Shown here in pieces: positions 55,101-60,357 of a stretch of 64,000 bases of DNA. Position 1 is the stretch's first letter. Each line of letters opens with the position of its first letter. Under the pieces are notes generated by a model. The model did not search any database. It was not told the origin of the DNA and saw only the letters and a list, made by a program, of their open reading frames with translations. Location: the NCBI RefSeq assembly GCF_006227205.1, contig NZ_VCNG01000003.1:62001-126000 (forward strand). Direction: 5' to 3'. A program made the position numbers and the translations under genes. The stretch is from Pseudomonas sp. ICMP22404. GTDB taxonomy: Bacteria; Pseudomonadota; Gammaproteobacteria; Pseudomonadales; Pseudomonadaceae.

Positions 55101-57937
55101 AAATCTGGGGCGCGCTGCTGCATGGCGGCCGGCTGGTGGTGGTGCCGTACTTGACCTCACGCAGTCCGCAGGACTTCTACGACCTGTTGGTAGACGCTGG
55201 CGTCACGGTCCTCAACCAGACCCCTAGCGCCTTCTATGCCTGGATGAAGCAGACCCGCGCCGAGCCCCATCGCCTGCGCTGCATCGTGTTCGGTGGGGAA
55301 GCACTCGACGGCGCCGCGCTGCGGCCCTGGTTCGCGCGGCCGGACAGTCACCGTACACAACTGGTGAATATGTACGGCATCACCGAGACCACGGTGCACG
55401 TCACCTATCAACCGATTGAAGCCGCCGACTGCGACGCCGACACCGGACTGGTGCCCATCGGCCGGCCGATCCCGGACCTGCGGATCTATTTGCTCGATGA
55501 GCATGGCGAGCTGGTGCCCCAAGGCGTGGTCGGCGAGATCCACGTTGCCGGGCCCGGCCTTGCCCGGGGTTACCTGAACCGACCGGCCCTGGATGCCGAA
55601 CGCTTCCAGCCTGCGCGGTTCGCCGGAAGTCGCGGAGAGCGGCTCTACAAGACCGGCGACCTGGCCCGCTGGACCGCCGACGGCCGGTTGCAGTACCTGG
55701 GCCGTAACGACCAGCAGGTCAAAGTGCGCGGCTTTCGCATCGAGCTGGGGGAAATCGAAGCGCGCCTGGCGGCGCTGGACGGCGTGCGCTCAGCCGTGGT
55801 GCTGGCGCGCCAGGACGAGCCGGGTGATCCGCGCCTGGTCGCTTACCTGCTGGCCGAGCCGGGTGGCGACCTGGCACCGGGTGCGCTGCGCGCGGCCCTG
55901 GCCGAACAGCTGCCAGCGCACATGCTGCCCGGCGCCTATGTCCAGTTGCAAGAATGGCCGCTGACTGCCAACGGCAAACTTGATCGACGTGCCTTACCAG
56001 CGCCAGACCACCAGGCTCTGCAACAACGCCCCTACACACCACCCCGCGGCGCCACGGAAACCCGTCTGGCGCAACTGTGGTCGCAATTGCTGGGAGTCGA
56101 GCAGGTCGGCCGCGAAGACAACTTCTTTGCCCTCGGCGGGCATTCATTGCTGTTGGTGCAACTGCTCGACGGTCTACGCGCGCAAGGCCTGGACGTCACC
56201 GTTGGGGCGCTTTTCAACGCCGAGGACCTGGAGGCACTGGCCAGTCAGGTGGTGACGCGGGACGCCGCTGGCCCCCAGGGCCTGCTATGTATTCGTCCGG
56301 GCAGCGGCCGCCAGCCGCCGCTGTTCTTCATCCACGAAGGCACCGGCGAAGCGCTGCCCTATGAACGGTTGGCCCGCCACCTGGACCCGGAGCTTGGTCT
56401 CTACGCCGTGCAGGCCGCAGCCGAGCTGGAAGACGGTGTCGACAACCCGACCCTCGCCAAGCGCTACATCACGCTGTTGCGCGCTGTTCAGCCCGACGGT
56501 CCTTATCGGCTGGCGGGCTGGTCGGCCGGCGGTGTGCTGGCCTATGAAATGGCGCGGCAACTGCTGGGCGAGGACGAGCAGGTGGCGTTCCTCGGGCTGA
56601 TCGACAGCAGCCAGCCAGGGGCGCTGCGGGCGCCGGTGTTGCCCTTCAGCCTCGGCGAAAGCGATCTGCGCGAGCAGTTGCTTGGCTATCTGGCCACCCA
56701 GCAGGTCGATGAGGACCAGCAGGTGCCATGGCACAGCGGCCTGGACCTCGACGCCGTGCTCGCCACGGCGCGCACCCGCGGTTGGTTGCCGCCCGCCTTC
56801 GATCGCCCGGCACTGATCCGCCGGGCGCGCTTGAACCTGACCTTGCGCAACGCCATGGTTCGCTACCGACCGGCGCCACTGGGCTTGCCGGTGCATCTGT
56901 TCAGTGCGGTTTTGGCGCGTCCCGAGTTGATCGGCACCCGCGACCTGGGCGCCGACTGGCGAGCGCTGCTGGGCCCGGACTTGGTGGAACAGCGGGTCGC
57001 CGGCGATCACTGGTCGATCATGCGCGATCCGACGCATCTGCAAGGCCTGGCGGCTGCCCTGGAGCGGGCACTGGCACAGAGCGAGGCGCATCCGCTTCAA
57101 TCTGCCGCCAGCCGTGCCAGCCTGACGTTGCAAACCGGCTCGCCCACTGCGCCCTGCTTGTTCATGGTGCCGGGCGCAGGCGCCAACGTGAGCAGTTTCG
57201 TGCCTTTGGTGCGCCAGCTGGATGCACGGTTGACGGTGATCGGGCTGCAAGCCCGTGGCCTCGATGGCCGTAGCGAACCCCATGGGTCGGTGCAAGCGGC
57301 GGCCCGCGCCTACGTGCGGGAAATCCGAGCCCAGGTGCCACAGGGGCCCTACTACCTGCTGGGACATTCGTTCGGCGGCTGGCTGGCCTTTGAAATCGCC
57401 CGCCAGTTGCAGGCGAGCGGTGCGCAGGTGGCACCGCTGTTGCTGATCGACAGCCGTGTACCGGGCAAGCGCATGGCCCGCGATGCCCGCGAGGCCTTGG
57501 GGCGTTACGTGGCGTTGCTGGAACTCGACGCCGGATGCAGCCTGGAGCTTGATCTGGACACCCTGGCGAATCAGGAGCCGGAAGAACAATGCGCCACGTT
57601 GCTGGAGCGCATGCAGGCTGTCGGCTTGATGCCGGCACAGGCCAGAGCCACGTCACTGCGCGGCCCGCTGCGGGTGTTCCAGGCCAACCTGGCGACCGAC
57701 TACCAGCCGACACCAGCCTACCCGGGCCCCGTCGTACTGCTGCAAGCCGAGCATGGCCGCCGACCACCACCGCCAGTCGAACAGCACTGGAGTGCCGTTG
57801 CCCTGGACTGCCAACAGTGCGTGATCGCCGACTGCGACCACCTGTCGATCCTCAAGGCACGATCGGCCCCCACCCTGGCCGCTCACCTACGCCACCATTG
57901 GCCCGCGCTAGAGGCGCCGTTATCCCATGAAGATTGA
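40139..57937 (+). CDS. Non-ribosomal peptide synthetase, modules 4-8 with tandem TE (predicted Ala-Val-Ala-Pro-Thr)
   Basis: This 5932-residue NRPS starts at a GTG overlapping the previous stop (GTGA). Residues ~1-52 look like a TubC-type docking domain. Five C-A-T modules follow, then TE1 (~5380-5647, GWSAGG, GDHWS) and TE2 (~5660-5930, GHSFGG, CDHLS). Hand-read codes are A4 DLFNNALTYK (Ala), A5 DALWMGGTFK (Val), A6 DLFNNALVYK (Ala-like), A7 DVQFIAHVVK (Pro) and A8 DFWNVGMVHK (Thr). C4 (HHLLQTHGD, HHAVMDH) and C6 (HYLLQDQGD, HHLVLDH) look like dual condensation/epimerisation domains, implying D-Gln3 and D-Val5; C5, C7 and C8 look like LCL domains. Two thioesterases in tandem are typical of Pseudomonas lipopeptide synthetases. 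The A5-T5 region is nearly identical to A1-T1. A downstream MFS gene overlaps the end. Confidence 0.93.
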   Translation: MTADQLLALLKHRGVTLSLRGDQLSVVADDEVLADQALIALLRSHKPALIEALRQPATPVARTSGLPVGTTDITPAMLDLCQLDQAQIESIVAGVPGGAANIQDIYPLVPLQAGILFHHLLQTHGDTYLLHVLLAFDDETCLLRFMEALNQAIARHDILRTALAWEGLDEPVQVVWRQAPLTLEPFTTDQADVEAALRTHTDPRRQRLDLRQAPLMRAVAAEDPAGGRWLLQLLHHHAVMDHTSLERLVGEVAAIQQGCVDQLQAPQPFRDFVMRARQGLSEAQHTAFFSELLGDIDEPTAPCGLLDVRGDGSQVQTLEAPLPVALSRRIRELSRRLHVSSASLFHLAWAMVLGKTSGRDDVVFGTVMFGRLSGAAEAATAMGLFINTLPLRVRLAVPVEQALQQTHTLLSRLIAHEHAPLALAQRCSALPNGTALFSALLNYRHSAGNDQAPALAGMRVLGGEERTNYPFNLSVDDLGEGFSLSLQIDPQVGATPVLGWLGSALENLLDALERQPDTLACHLSVLPEAERERLLQTFNATARERPAEDLLHRALEQQAERQPEAIAARFDAAGGVAPLTYGQLNSQANRLAHLLVQTGVRPDSRVAICLERGPHLLVALLGILKAGAAYVPLDPAYPRERLAHMLDDSTPRALLTVAALQSNMAASDGCTLLCLDDPQTQARLAEQPADNPDPVQLGLGGHHLAYVIYTSGSTGTPKGVMIEHRNACNLLQWALQAFDAASLRDSLFATSINFDLAVFEYFVPLAAGATLHVASNALALLDCPVPVTLINSVPSALDALVGAQAIPLSTQVVNLAGEPLKQGLVEQIFANSAVQRLCNLYGPSETTTYSTWVSMDRDQGFVPGIGRPLDNTRVYLLDAHRQLVPLGVTGEIYIGGAGVARGYLNRPALTEERFVQDPFASEAGARMYRTGDLGRWTPDGQLLYLGRNDFQVKVRGYRIELGEIESTLSRVPGVQHAVVIARQDVPGDPRLVAYWVMQPESPVSEAQLRDALATALPEYMQPSAYVTLPALPLTPNGKLDRSALPAPDQVVDGHFEAPQGPLETQLAAIWGRLLGLAQVSRQAHFFQSGGHSLLAVQLVSQLRQQLRIELPLASVFEHPILQQQARAIEALAASGHLGTARIPVGARLAPLPLSFAQQRLWFIAHLDAQASAAYHMAGGLRLRGELHEPALRAALSRIVERHEALRTRFVTEGGEPYQVIDPPADFALRSVDLRDQPPAVFQAHCVEAAEAPFDLARGPLIRGCLLRLADQEHVLLVTLHHIVGDAWSLAVLIRELSELYRAFIQDRTDPLPPLAIQYPDYALWQRSPRQVQRVTEQLAYWRVQLADAPPLLQLALDRPRPAQQDFTGASLEVSMEAALVQALRQLSERHGNTLFMTVLAAWSVVLARLSGQDDLVIGSVLANRTRAEIEPLIGFFVNTQALRVRFVDVERVDQLLGQVRRTALDAQAHQDVAFEQLVEALNPPRSLAHSPIFQVMFAWQNAPQPSLELGALELTPLATAEDSAKFDLTLNLHERDGMIAGRLTYATALFDAATVQRHWQALCTTLQAMVNDDRQTLDGLSILGEDERHQVLHGFNDTAHDYPADEPLHSLFEAQARRRPEATAIQDDAGAMSYRQLDQRAEQLAHWLAAQGIGEGARVALCLERGPRLITAILAILKNGATYVPIDTAIPAQRQRALLEDCASAWLLVDEWPEAPLDAAMACRVLVPWDSDLSLDDDAPQRQVNAAPANAPAYIMYTSGSTGVPKGVQVPHRAVTRLVRNNGFADFSAQDRIALAANPAFDASTLEIWGALLNGGCLVVCPRQIVLDAERLNEYLLRHEVSVLWLTAGLFHQFADALAPAFAALRLLMVGGDVLDPRCIERVLRRSPPGQLLNGYGPTESTTFATTHRITLEDALAGDIPIGRPIGNTQVYVLDEQRQAVPIGVAGELYIGGDGLALGYLNQAQLSEERFVANPFTSGKRLYRTGDLVRWRADGVLMFLGRNDLQVKVRGFRIELGEIEAQLKALPGITEAVVRVDAQQRLLAYFSATQAQQPDELRARLAAVLPDYMLPAAFVHVEAFSLTANGKLDRRALPEPSENHFALQRYEAPQGPVEHRLAELWAQTLGVPRVGRQDNFFALGGHSLLAVQLVEQLRVDGWAIDVRTLFGAPTVGALAAILAEHGETPAAPLDVSASSLPAGCTRITPDLLPLVDLTQAQIDRIVANVEGGAANVQDIYPLAPLQEGLFFHYLLQDQGDTYLLHTTLAFDQETGLDAFCEALQRVIARHDILRTALAWEDLDQPVQVVWRTAPLPVEVLRITQDDALAQLQAHTDSRQRRLDIRQAPLLRVVKAFDAAQQRWLLQVLHHHLVLDHTTLERMVEEIVLIQQGRASALGEPVPFRRFVAHARRSQDRVRQQAFFQSMLADVSEPTAPFGLLDVQNTGALDEERALLEPALATALRQAARRHRVGVASLFHLAMALVLGKATGRADVVFGTVLLGRLQGVQGADQALGVFINTLPLRIGFAQRSVVDSLQHTHQALSALLEHEHTPLALAQRYSGVPSSSPLFCALLNFRYSLEDTPHQQVEGMRVLSTAERTNYPFTFSVDDLGQGFSLTAQVAGTVGAQRAWSFMHCALVSLVEALDSDPQRLARCLDVLPAQERQQLARFNATQRAQPERALLHARVEAQARLTPAAVAVRCKGRELTYAQLERQANLLARHLQALGVGPDQRVGIHLRRSPELIVALFAVLKAGGAYVPLDPVYPAQRLAYMLEDSAPVAILTMGDAPLTLPLASDCQRLNVDEVLRGNDAPQGVAPLGAGLEPHHLAYMIYTSGSTGQPKGVMIEHRNARNFLDWALRSFSAQTLERSLFSTSINFDLSVFECFAPLSCGGTLELVDDALALLDQRPELSLLNTVPSALDALLRADALAASLACVNLAGEALPRALVERLFADSVVRQVNNLYGPTETTVYSTWVSMDRDRGFLPHIGRPIDNTQVHVLDEALQPLPVGVPGELYIGGAGVGRGYHRRPELTQERFLADPFSSDPTARLYRTGDLGFWDAEGQLHYLGRNDFQVKIRGFRIELGEIEAALLALPQVSAAAVLALAREGREPALVAYAVAAADHGPLVAPALRDALAAVLPRHMVPALIVPLDSLPLTPNGKLDRAALPPPGEDAWSTQAYEAPRGEQECLMADIWCDLLGVARVGRHDDFFELGGHSLLAVQWVSRVRQRLGLELPLAALYAHPSVAGLAPLLANATCSVLTGIPVLPQAAARPLSFAQQRLWFIARLDAQASAAYHISGALQLDGELDENALRSALTRIVERHAVLRTRFIEQDGEVHQVIDPTPRWDYERVELAEAADLQPAMALEAARPFDLSEGPLLRVWLARQGVHRHVLHVTLHHIIADGWSIGVLIDELSVLYKAFHGNAPDSLAPLAIQYADYAAWQREWLAGERGARQLAYWLEHLCEAPERVDLPTDRPRPPRQDFAGARLEVALDESTASALKALGRRHGTSLYMTLLAAWSVVVARLSGQTRVVIGTPVANRTRSEVEPLIGFFVNTQALCVDLSGAPEVGQLLAQVREHALQAQAHQDVPFEHVVEALNPPRSLAHTPVFQLMFAWQNAPRSSLDLDGLSLTPLAGEQATAPFDLSLELYEAEGRIVGGLNYATALYDCASISRHWSYLVQVLRQFIADDRQAVTHLALVDADERQRLLHQLNPAPTPFPEAGWVHRPFERQALLQPDAIAVELHGRGLSYGELDRQANHLAWAMIDQGAGPGQRVAIHLPRSLEMVLALVATLKTGAAYVPLDPSQPIARRQGILDDCQPCLLLWDVERVEALQTGEGCRTLSVRLSATATPAPAAPPLGQPNPDDLAYVMYTSGSTGLPKGVAMGHLALSNLLTWQAGQALPGAARTLQFAALGFDVAFQEVFSTLGSGGTLVLLEETRRLDLAALPQWLCETRIERLFLPYIALAALAERWSEAPLALPALRDVIVAGEALRITAALRAFFLRHPQAHLHNHYGPTETHVVCAHTLGDDPEQWADVPVIGRPIANTQVCLLDAHGQWVPQGAVGELHVKGLALAQGYLNRPDLTAERFIEYPLDPRSEARLYKTGDLARWTAEGTLQYLGRNDSQVKIRGYRVELAEVESRLDQVPGIRESVVVVQPGEHGEPRLVAYFSAAQALSPLALRSQLSERLPEYMLPSAFVQLASLPLTGNGKVDRLRLPAPTPESFAQTPYSAPRGELEASLAAIWSELLGVESIGREDDFFALGGHSLLALRLLAQVRHRLGLEVPLSAVFAQPRLHALATLLGGSVHNRQEPLPEADRSQPLPLSFAQQNLWLIQQLNPDSTAAFNMPAGLRLRGQLNENALRRALDRIVARHESLRTRFVSLAGHARQVIDPPAALPLVSLDLSTAGATDWQADCAEEADRPFDLTCQWPVRARLLRLSTDDHILLVTVHHLVSDGWSMGVLTDEFSRLYQAFSQGRDDPLPALARQYGDYTLWQRHWLQGDELQRQRAYWTAHLGAAPSCVTLPTDRPRPPRLDYAGASLPVHIDAELTRGLKTLSQRHGVTLYMTLLAAWSVVVSRLSGQAQVVIGSPVANRARVELEPLIGFFVNFQALCIDLDEGPRVDALLAQVRALALAAQDHQDLPFEQVIEALNPPRSQAHNAVFQLMLAWQNAPRGELDLGNGLQLESVGAPVTTAKFDLALDVHEAEGVIQGGFNYATALFDAATVARHWHALLAVLRAMVADDRQTVTSIDLLSRTERQKLLDGFNPVVRVEPATGERLHQRFEAQAARRGDAIALQYGTQTLSYRALNQRANRLAHRLRELGVGPDIRVAIHAERGLDMLVGILASLKAGGAYVPLDPVYPAQRLNFILGDSSPRVVLTLGALPPALQVPAACTVLSLDPHRGNWSEQPGTDLPADPQASDADLAYIIYTSGSTGVPKGVMIEHRAVLRLFSATEGWFGFNERDVWTLFHSFAFDFSVWEIWGALLHGGRLVVVPYLTSRSPQDFYDLLVDAGVTVLNQTPSAFYAWMKQTRAEPHRLRCIVFGGEALDGAALRPWFARPDSHRTQLVNMYGITETTVHVTYQPIEAADCDADTGLVPIGRPIPDLRIYLLDEHGELVPQGVVGEIHVAGPGLARGYLNRPALDAERFQPARFAGSRGERLYKTGDLARWTADGRLQYLGRNDQQVKVRGFRIELGEIEARLAALDGVRSAVVLARQDEPGDPRLVAYLLAEPGGDLAPGALRAALAEQLPAHMLPGAYVQLQEWPLTANGKLDRRALPAPDHQALQQRPYTPPRGATETRLAQLWSQLLGVEQVGREDNFFALGGHSLLLVQLLDGLRAQGLDVTVGALFNAEDLEALASQVVTRDAAGPQGLLCIRPGSGRQPPLFFIHEGTGEALPYERLARHLDPELGLYAVQAAAELEDGVDNPTLAKRYITLLRAVQPDGPYRLAGWSAGGVLAYEMARQLLGEDEQVAFLGLIDSSQPGALRAPVLPFSLGESDLREQLLGYLATQQVDEDQQVPWHSGLDLDAVLATARTRGWLPPAFDRPALIRRARLNLTLRNAMVRYRPAPLGLPVHLFSAVLARPELIGTRDLGADWRALLGPDLVEQRVAGDHWSIMRDPTHLQGLAAALERALAQSEAHPLQSAASRASLTLQTGSPTAPCLFMVPGAGANVSSFVPLVRQLDARLTVIGLQARGLDGRSEPHGSVQAAARAYVREIRAQVPQGPYYLLGHSFGGWLAFEIARQLQASGAQVAPLLLIDSRVPGKRMARDAREALGRYVALLELDAGCSLELDLDTLANQEPEEQCATLLERMQAVGLMPAQARATSLRGPLRVFQANLATDYQPTPAYPGPVVLLQAEHGRRPPPPVEQHWSAVALDCQQCVIADCDHLSILKARSAPTLAAHLRHHWPALEAPLSHED

Positions 57938-59375
57938 TGCAGGCTCAGATACATCGTTTCCCCGCAACACGCGCGCGACTGCTCGCGAAGCGGGCACTGA
58001 GTCGCCATTTATGTCGACTGCCCCATCGCCATCGCGAGCAGGCTCGCTCCCACAAGCGGCGCGGGAGATCCGGCCCTGGCTGTGGGCCTGGCTCGGCCAG
58101 GTCGCGTCGACTATGGGATCGGCCCTGGCGGCTTTCAGCCTGGGCATCTGGTTGTTGCAGCAACACGCCAGTGTCACCGATTACGCCTGGGTCATCGCCT
58201 TGTCGGCGTTGCCCGGCCTGCTCCTGGCGCCATTGGCCGGCTGGCTGGTGGACCGTTGCGAGGCACGGGCGATTTTGCTCGGTGTCGAATGCTGCAGCGG
58301 CCTCGCCGCGCTGGTGCTGTGGTGGCTGTTCGACCAAGGCGCGTTGGATCACAGCCAGGTGTATGCCTTCGCGGCGGTCAACTCCAGTGCCCAGGTGCTG
58401 CGCATGCTGGTCTGCCAGGCGGCGATCCCGCGCTTGCTGCACAGCCCTCGCGCCATCGGACGGGCCAACGGCTTGATGCAACTGATGGTCGGCTTGCCGC
58501 AACTGCTCGCGCCGACCCTGGCGGCACTACTGCTGGGTGCTGTCGGTGTTTCCGGGGTGCTGTGGCTGGACGTGGGCGCGGTGCTGTTTTCTGCGGGCAT
58601 CCTGATATGGCTGGCGGTAGTCGCTTCGGCGCTACGCATCAGTGGCACGGGCCGCGTCGCGTCCACCGACGGCGTGCCGACTGCACTGGCGGTGCTGCGC
58701 GCCCGCCCGGCGCTGTGGGCATTGTTGGCCTACCTGGCGTTGGAACACCTGATGCTCGGCCTGGCCTCGGCGCTGATGTCACCTCTGGTGATGGAGCGCC
58801 ATTCGGTGCTGGTGCTGGGCACTGTGATGACCTGTGGCGGCCTGGGCATGCTCGCCGGCTCGTTGTGGGTGGTGGCCAGGCCACCGGCGCGGCTGATCCG
58901 TACCGTATTGCTCGCGGACCTGTTGCTGGGGGCCAGCGTGCTAGGTATTGGCATCAGTGACTCGCCGGTGCTGCTGTACGCAGCGGCTTTCGTCGCGTTT
59001 GGCTGCTTCTCGCTGAGCACCAGCAGCGACCAGAGCTTCTGGCAACGCAGCCTGCCTGCCGAAGTGCTGGGGCGCGTCCTGTCGACGCGGCAGATGGTTT
59101 GCCTGCTGGCAATGCCGATTGGTGCACTGGGCGCCGGGACCCTGGCGGACGGTTGGGCGATCCCGCTGTTGAGCGCTCCCGGTGATTGGCAGGACGCGCT
59201 CGCCCCGCTGCTGGGCAGCGGCAAGATCGGCGGCTTGAGTTTGCTGTTTGCCATCGCCGGGCTTTTGTATGTGCTACTGGCCTGTCTCGGTCTGCTCATC
59301 ACGCCGCTACGGCGGCTGGCACCAGGATGGACGCCTGCGCTTGCGCCGTTTGCGCCCGACGCGGGACCTTGTTGA
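57927..59375 (+). CDS. MFS exporter, likely for the NRPS product
   Basis: This is a 12-helix MFS permease of up to 482 residues, resembling the EntS/MFS_3 siderophore and peptide exporters (GIWLLQQHASVTDYAWVIAL, then APLAGWLVDRCEARAILLG, motif A). The longest frame starts at an ATG overlapping the NRPS stop by 11 bases, so translational coupling is likely. An internal ATG at 58011 is the alternative; neither has a strong Shine-Dalgarno. The segment just after 58011 is a REP palindrome read through as PSPSRAGSLPQ. Helix 1 begins after it, so the REP encodes part of the cytoplasmic N-terminus. It replaces the MacAB-type export genes common at Pseudomonas lipopeptide loci. Confidence 0.87.
   Translation: MKIDAGSDTSFPRNTRATAREAGTESPFMSTAPSPSRAGSLPQAAREIRPWLWAWLGQVASTMGSALAAFSLGIWLLQQHASVTDYAWVIALSALPGLLLAPLAGWLVDRCEARAILLGVECCSGLAALVLWWLFDQGALDHSQVYAFAAVNSSAQVLRMLVCQAAIPRLLHSPRAIGRANGLMQLMVGLPQLLAPTLAALLLGAVGVSGVLWLDVGAVLFSAGILIWLAVVASALRISGTGRVASTDGVPTALAVLRARPALWALLAYLALEHLMLGLASALMSPLVMERHSVLVLGTVMTCGGLGMLAGSLWVVARPPARLIRTVLLADLLLGASVLGIGISDSPVLLYAAAFVAFGCFSLSTSSDQSFWQRSLPAEVLGRVLSTRQMVCLLAMPIGALGAGTLADGWAIPLLSAPGDWQDALAPLLGSGKIGGLSLLFAIAGLLYVLLACLGLLITPLRRLAPGWTPALAPFAPDAGPC
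58029..58054. repeat. Pseudomonas REP palindrome inside the 5' end of the MFS gene
   Basis: The core GCGAGC-AG-GCTCGC is a perfect 6+6 palindrome, flanked by CCATC and TCCCACA. That is the standard fluorescent-Pseudomonas REP unit, which normally lies between genes. Here it falls within the annotated reading frame and keeps it open. Confidence 0.75.
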
Positions 59376-59431
59376 ATCTGCCAACCCTGGCCTCGCAAGG
59401 AAACGGCATGATCGAACCGGTGTGCTTTACG

Positions 59432-59469
59432 ACATATTCGAAAATACGTATATTCGATTTTCCATATGT
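59432..59469. promoter_or_regulatory. Possible ArsR-type promoter/operator upstream of arsH
   Basis: This AT-rich stretch has two ATATTCG repeats and imperfect inverted ends (ACATAT and ATATGT), similar in style to ars operon operators. It is followed by AAAAAGG and a GTG-initiated stub. A role in arsenic-responsive control of arsH is inferred from position only. Confidence 0.35.
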
Positions 59470-59596
59470 AAAAAGGTTGTGACCGCCCCGATCAAAGTCC
59501 TGTTCGAACCTGGTCAGCATCGTGCCCCATTGGGGCATCGGTGCGCGTAACGATCAACCGGAGCAGTGCCTGGGTGGTGTCGCCTCAGGAGTTTAT

Positions 59597-60310
59597 ATGC
59601 AGGATTCACTGCCGAACGTACAGGCCGATCTCATCGACATTCCCACCCTGGAGCAACTGACGCCACGCACGCCCTCAGTTCACAAGCCTCGAATCCTCCT
59701 TCTCTATGGATCGACACGAGAGCGTTCCTTCAGCCGGTTGGTGACTCAGGAAGCCGCAAGCCTTCTGGATGAGTTTGGCGCCGAAACTCGAATCTTCGAT
59801 CCATCCGGCCTACCCCTACCGGATGATGCGCCCGACAGCCACCCCAAAGTCCTGGAACTGCGCGAACTGATGCAATGGTCGGAAGGCCAGGTTTGGTGCT
59901 CTCCTGAGCGGCACGGCTCCATGAGTGCGGTATTCAAGGCACAGATTGACTGGGTGCCTTTGGCGATGGGGGCTGTGCGCCCTACGCAGGGGAAGACGTT
60001 GGCAGTGATGCAAGTGTGTGGTGGTTCGCAATCTTTCAACGTGGTCAATCAGTTACGGGTACTCGGTCGTTGGATGCGCATGTTCACCATCCCGAATCAG
60101 TCCTCGGTGCCGAAGGCCTTTACCGAGTTCGATGATGCAGGCCGCATGAAACCGTCCTCGTACTACGACCGGCTGGTTGACGTAATGGAAGAGCTGATGA
60201 AGTTCACATTGCTGTTGCGAGACCGCCAGGACTACCTGGTCGATCGTTATTCGGAGCGCAAGGAATCCGCGGTGGAACTCTCCAAGCGAGTCAACCAGCG
60301 ATCTATTTGA
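59597..60310 (+). CDS. arsH: ArsH NADPH-dependent FMN reductase, arsenical resistance
   Basis: This 237-residue flavodoxin-like protein oxidises trivalent organoarsenicals and reduces quinones or metals with NADPH and FMN. ArsH marks are the phosphate-binding [15 protein letters not shown], the [18 protein letters not shown] helix and [20 protein letters not shown], followed by [19 protein letters not shown]. The ATG at 59597 has AGGAG 7 bases upstream; a frame 75 bases longer is rejected. ArsH usually follows arsR, arsB or acr3 and arsC, but none is present here; only a short arsR-like stub lies upstream. It is convergent with the histidine kinase gene. Confidence 0.95.
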   Translation: MQDSLPNVQADLIDIPTLEQLTPRTPSVHKPRILLLYGSTRERSFSRLVTQEAASLLDEFGAETRIFDPSGLPLPDDAPDSHPKVLELRELMQWSEGQVWCSPERHGSMSAVFKAQIDWVPLAMGAVRPTQGKTLAVMQVCGGSQSFNVVNQLRVLGRWMRMFTIPNQSSVPKAFTEFDDAGRMKPSSYYDRLVDVMEELMKFTLLLRDRQDYLVDRYSERKESAVELSKRVNQRSI

Positions 60311-60357
60311 AGTCTCGGCTGATAATACTTATATAGGTCACCTGCACAATGCGCCCG

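Noticed and set aside
30588..57937. Siderophore (pyoverdine-like) synthetase
   Set aside because: No code for ornithine, Asp/diaminobutyrate chromophore residues or Ser, no tailoring genes and no TonB receptor are present; the tandem TE fits a lipopeptide better.
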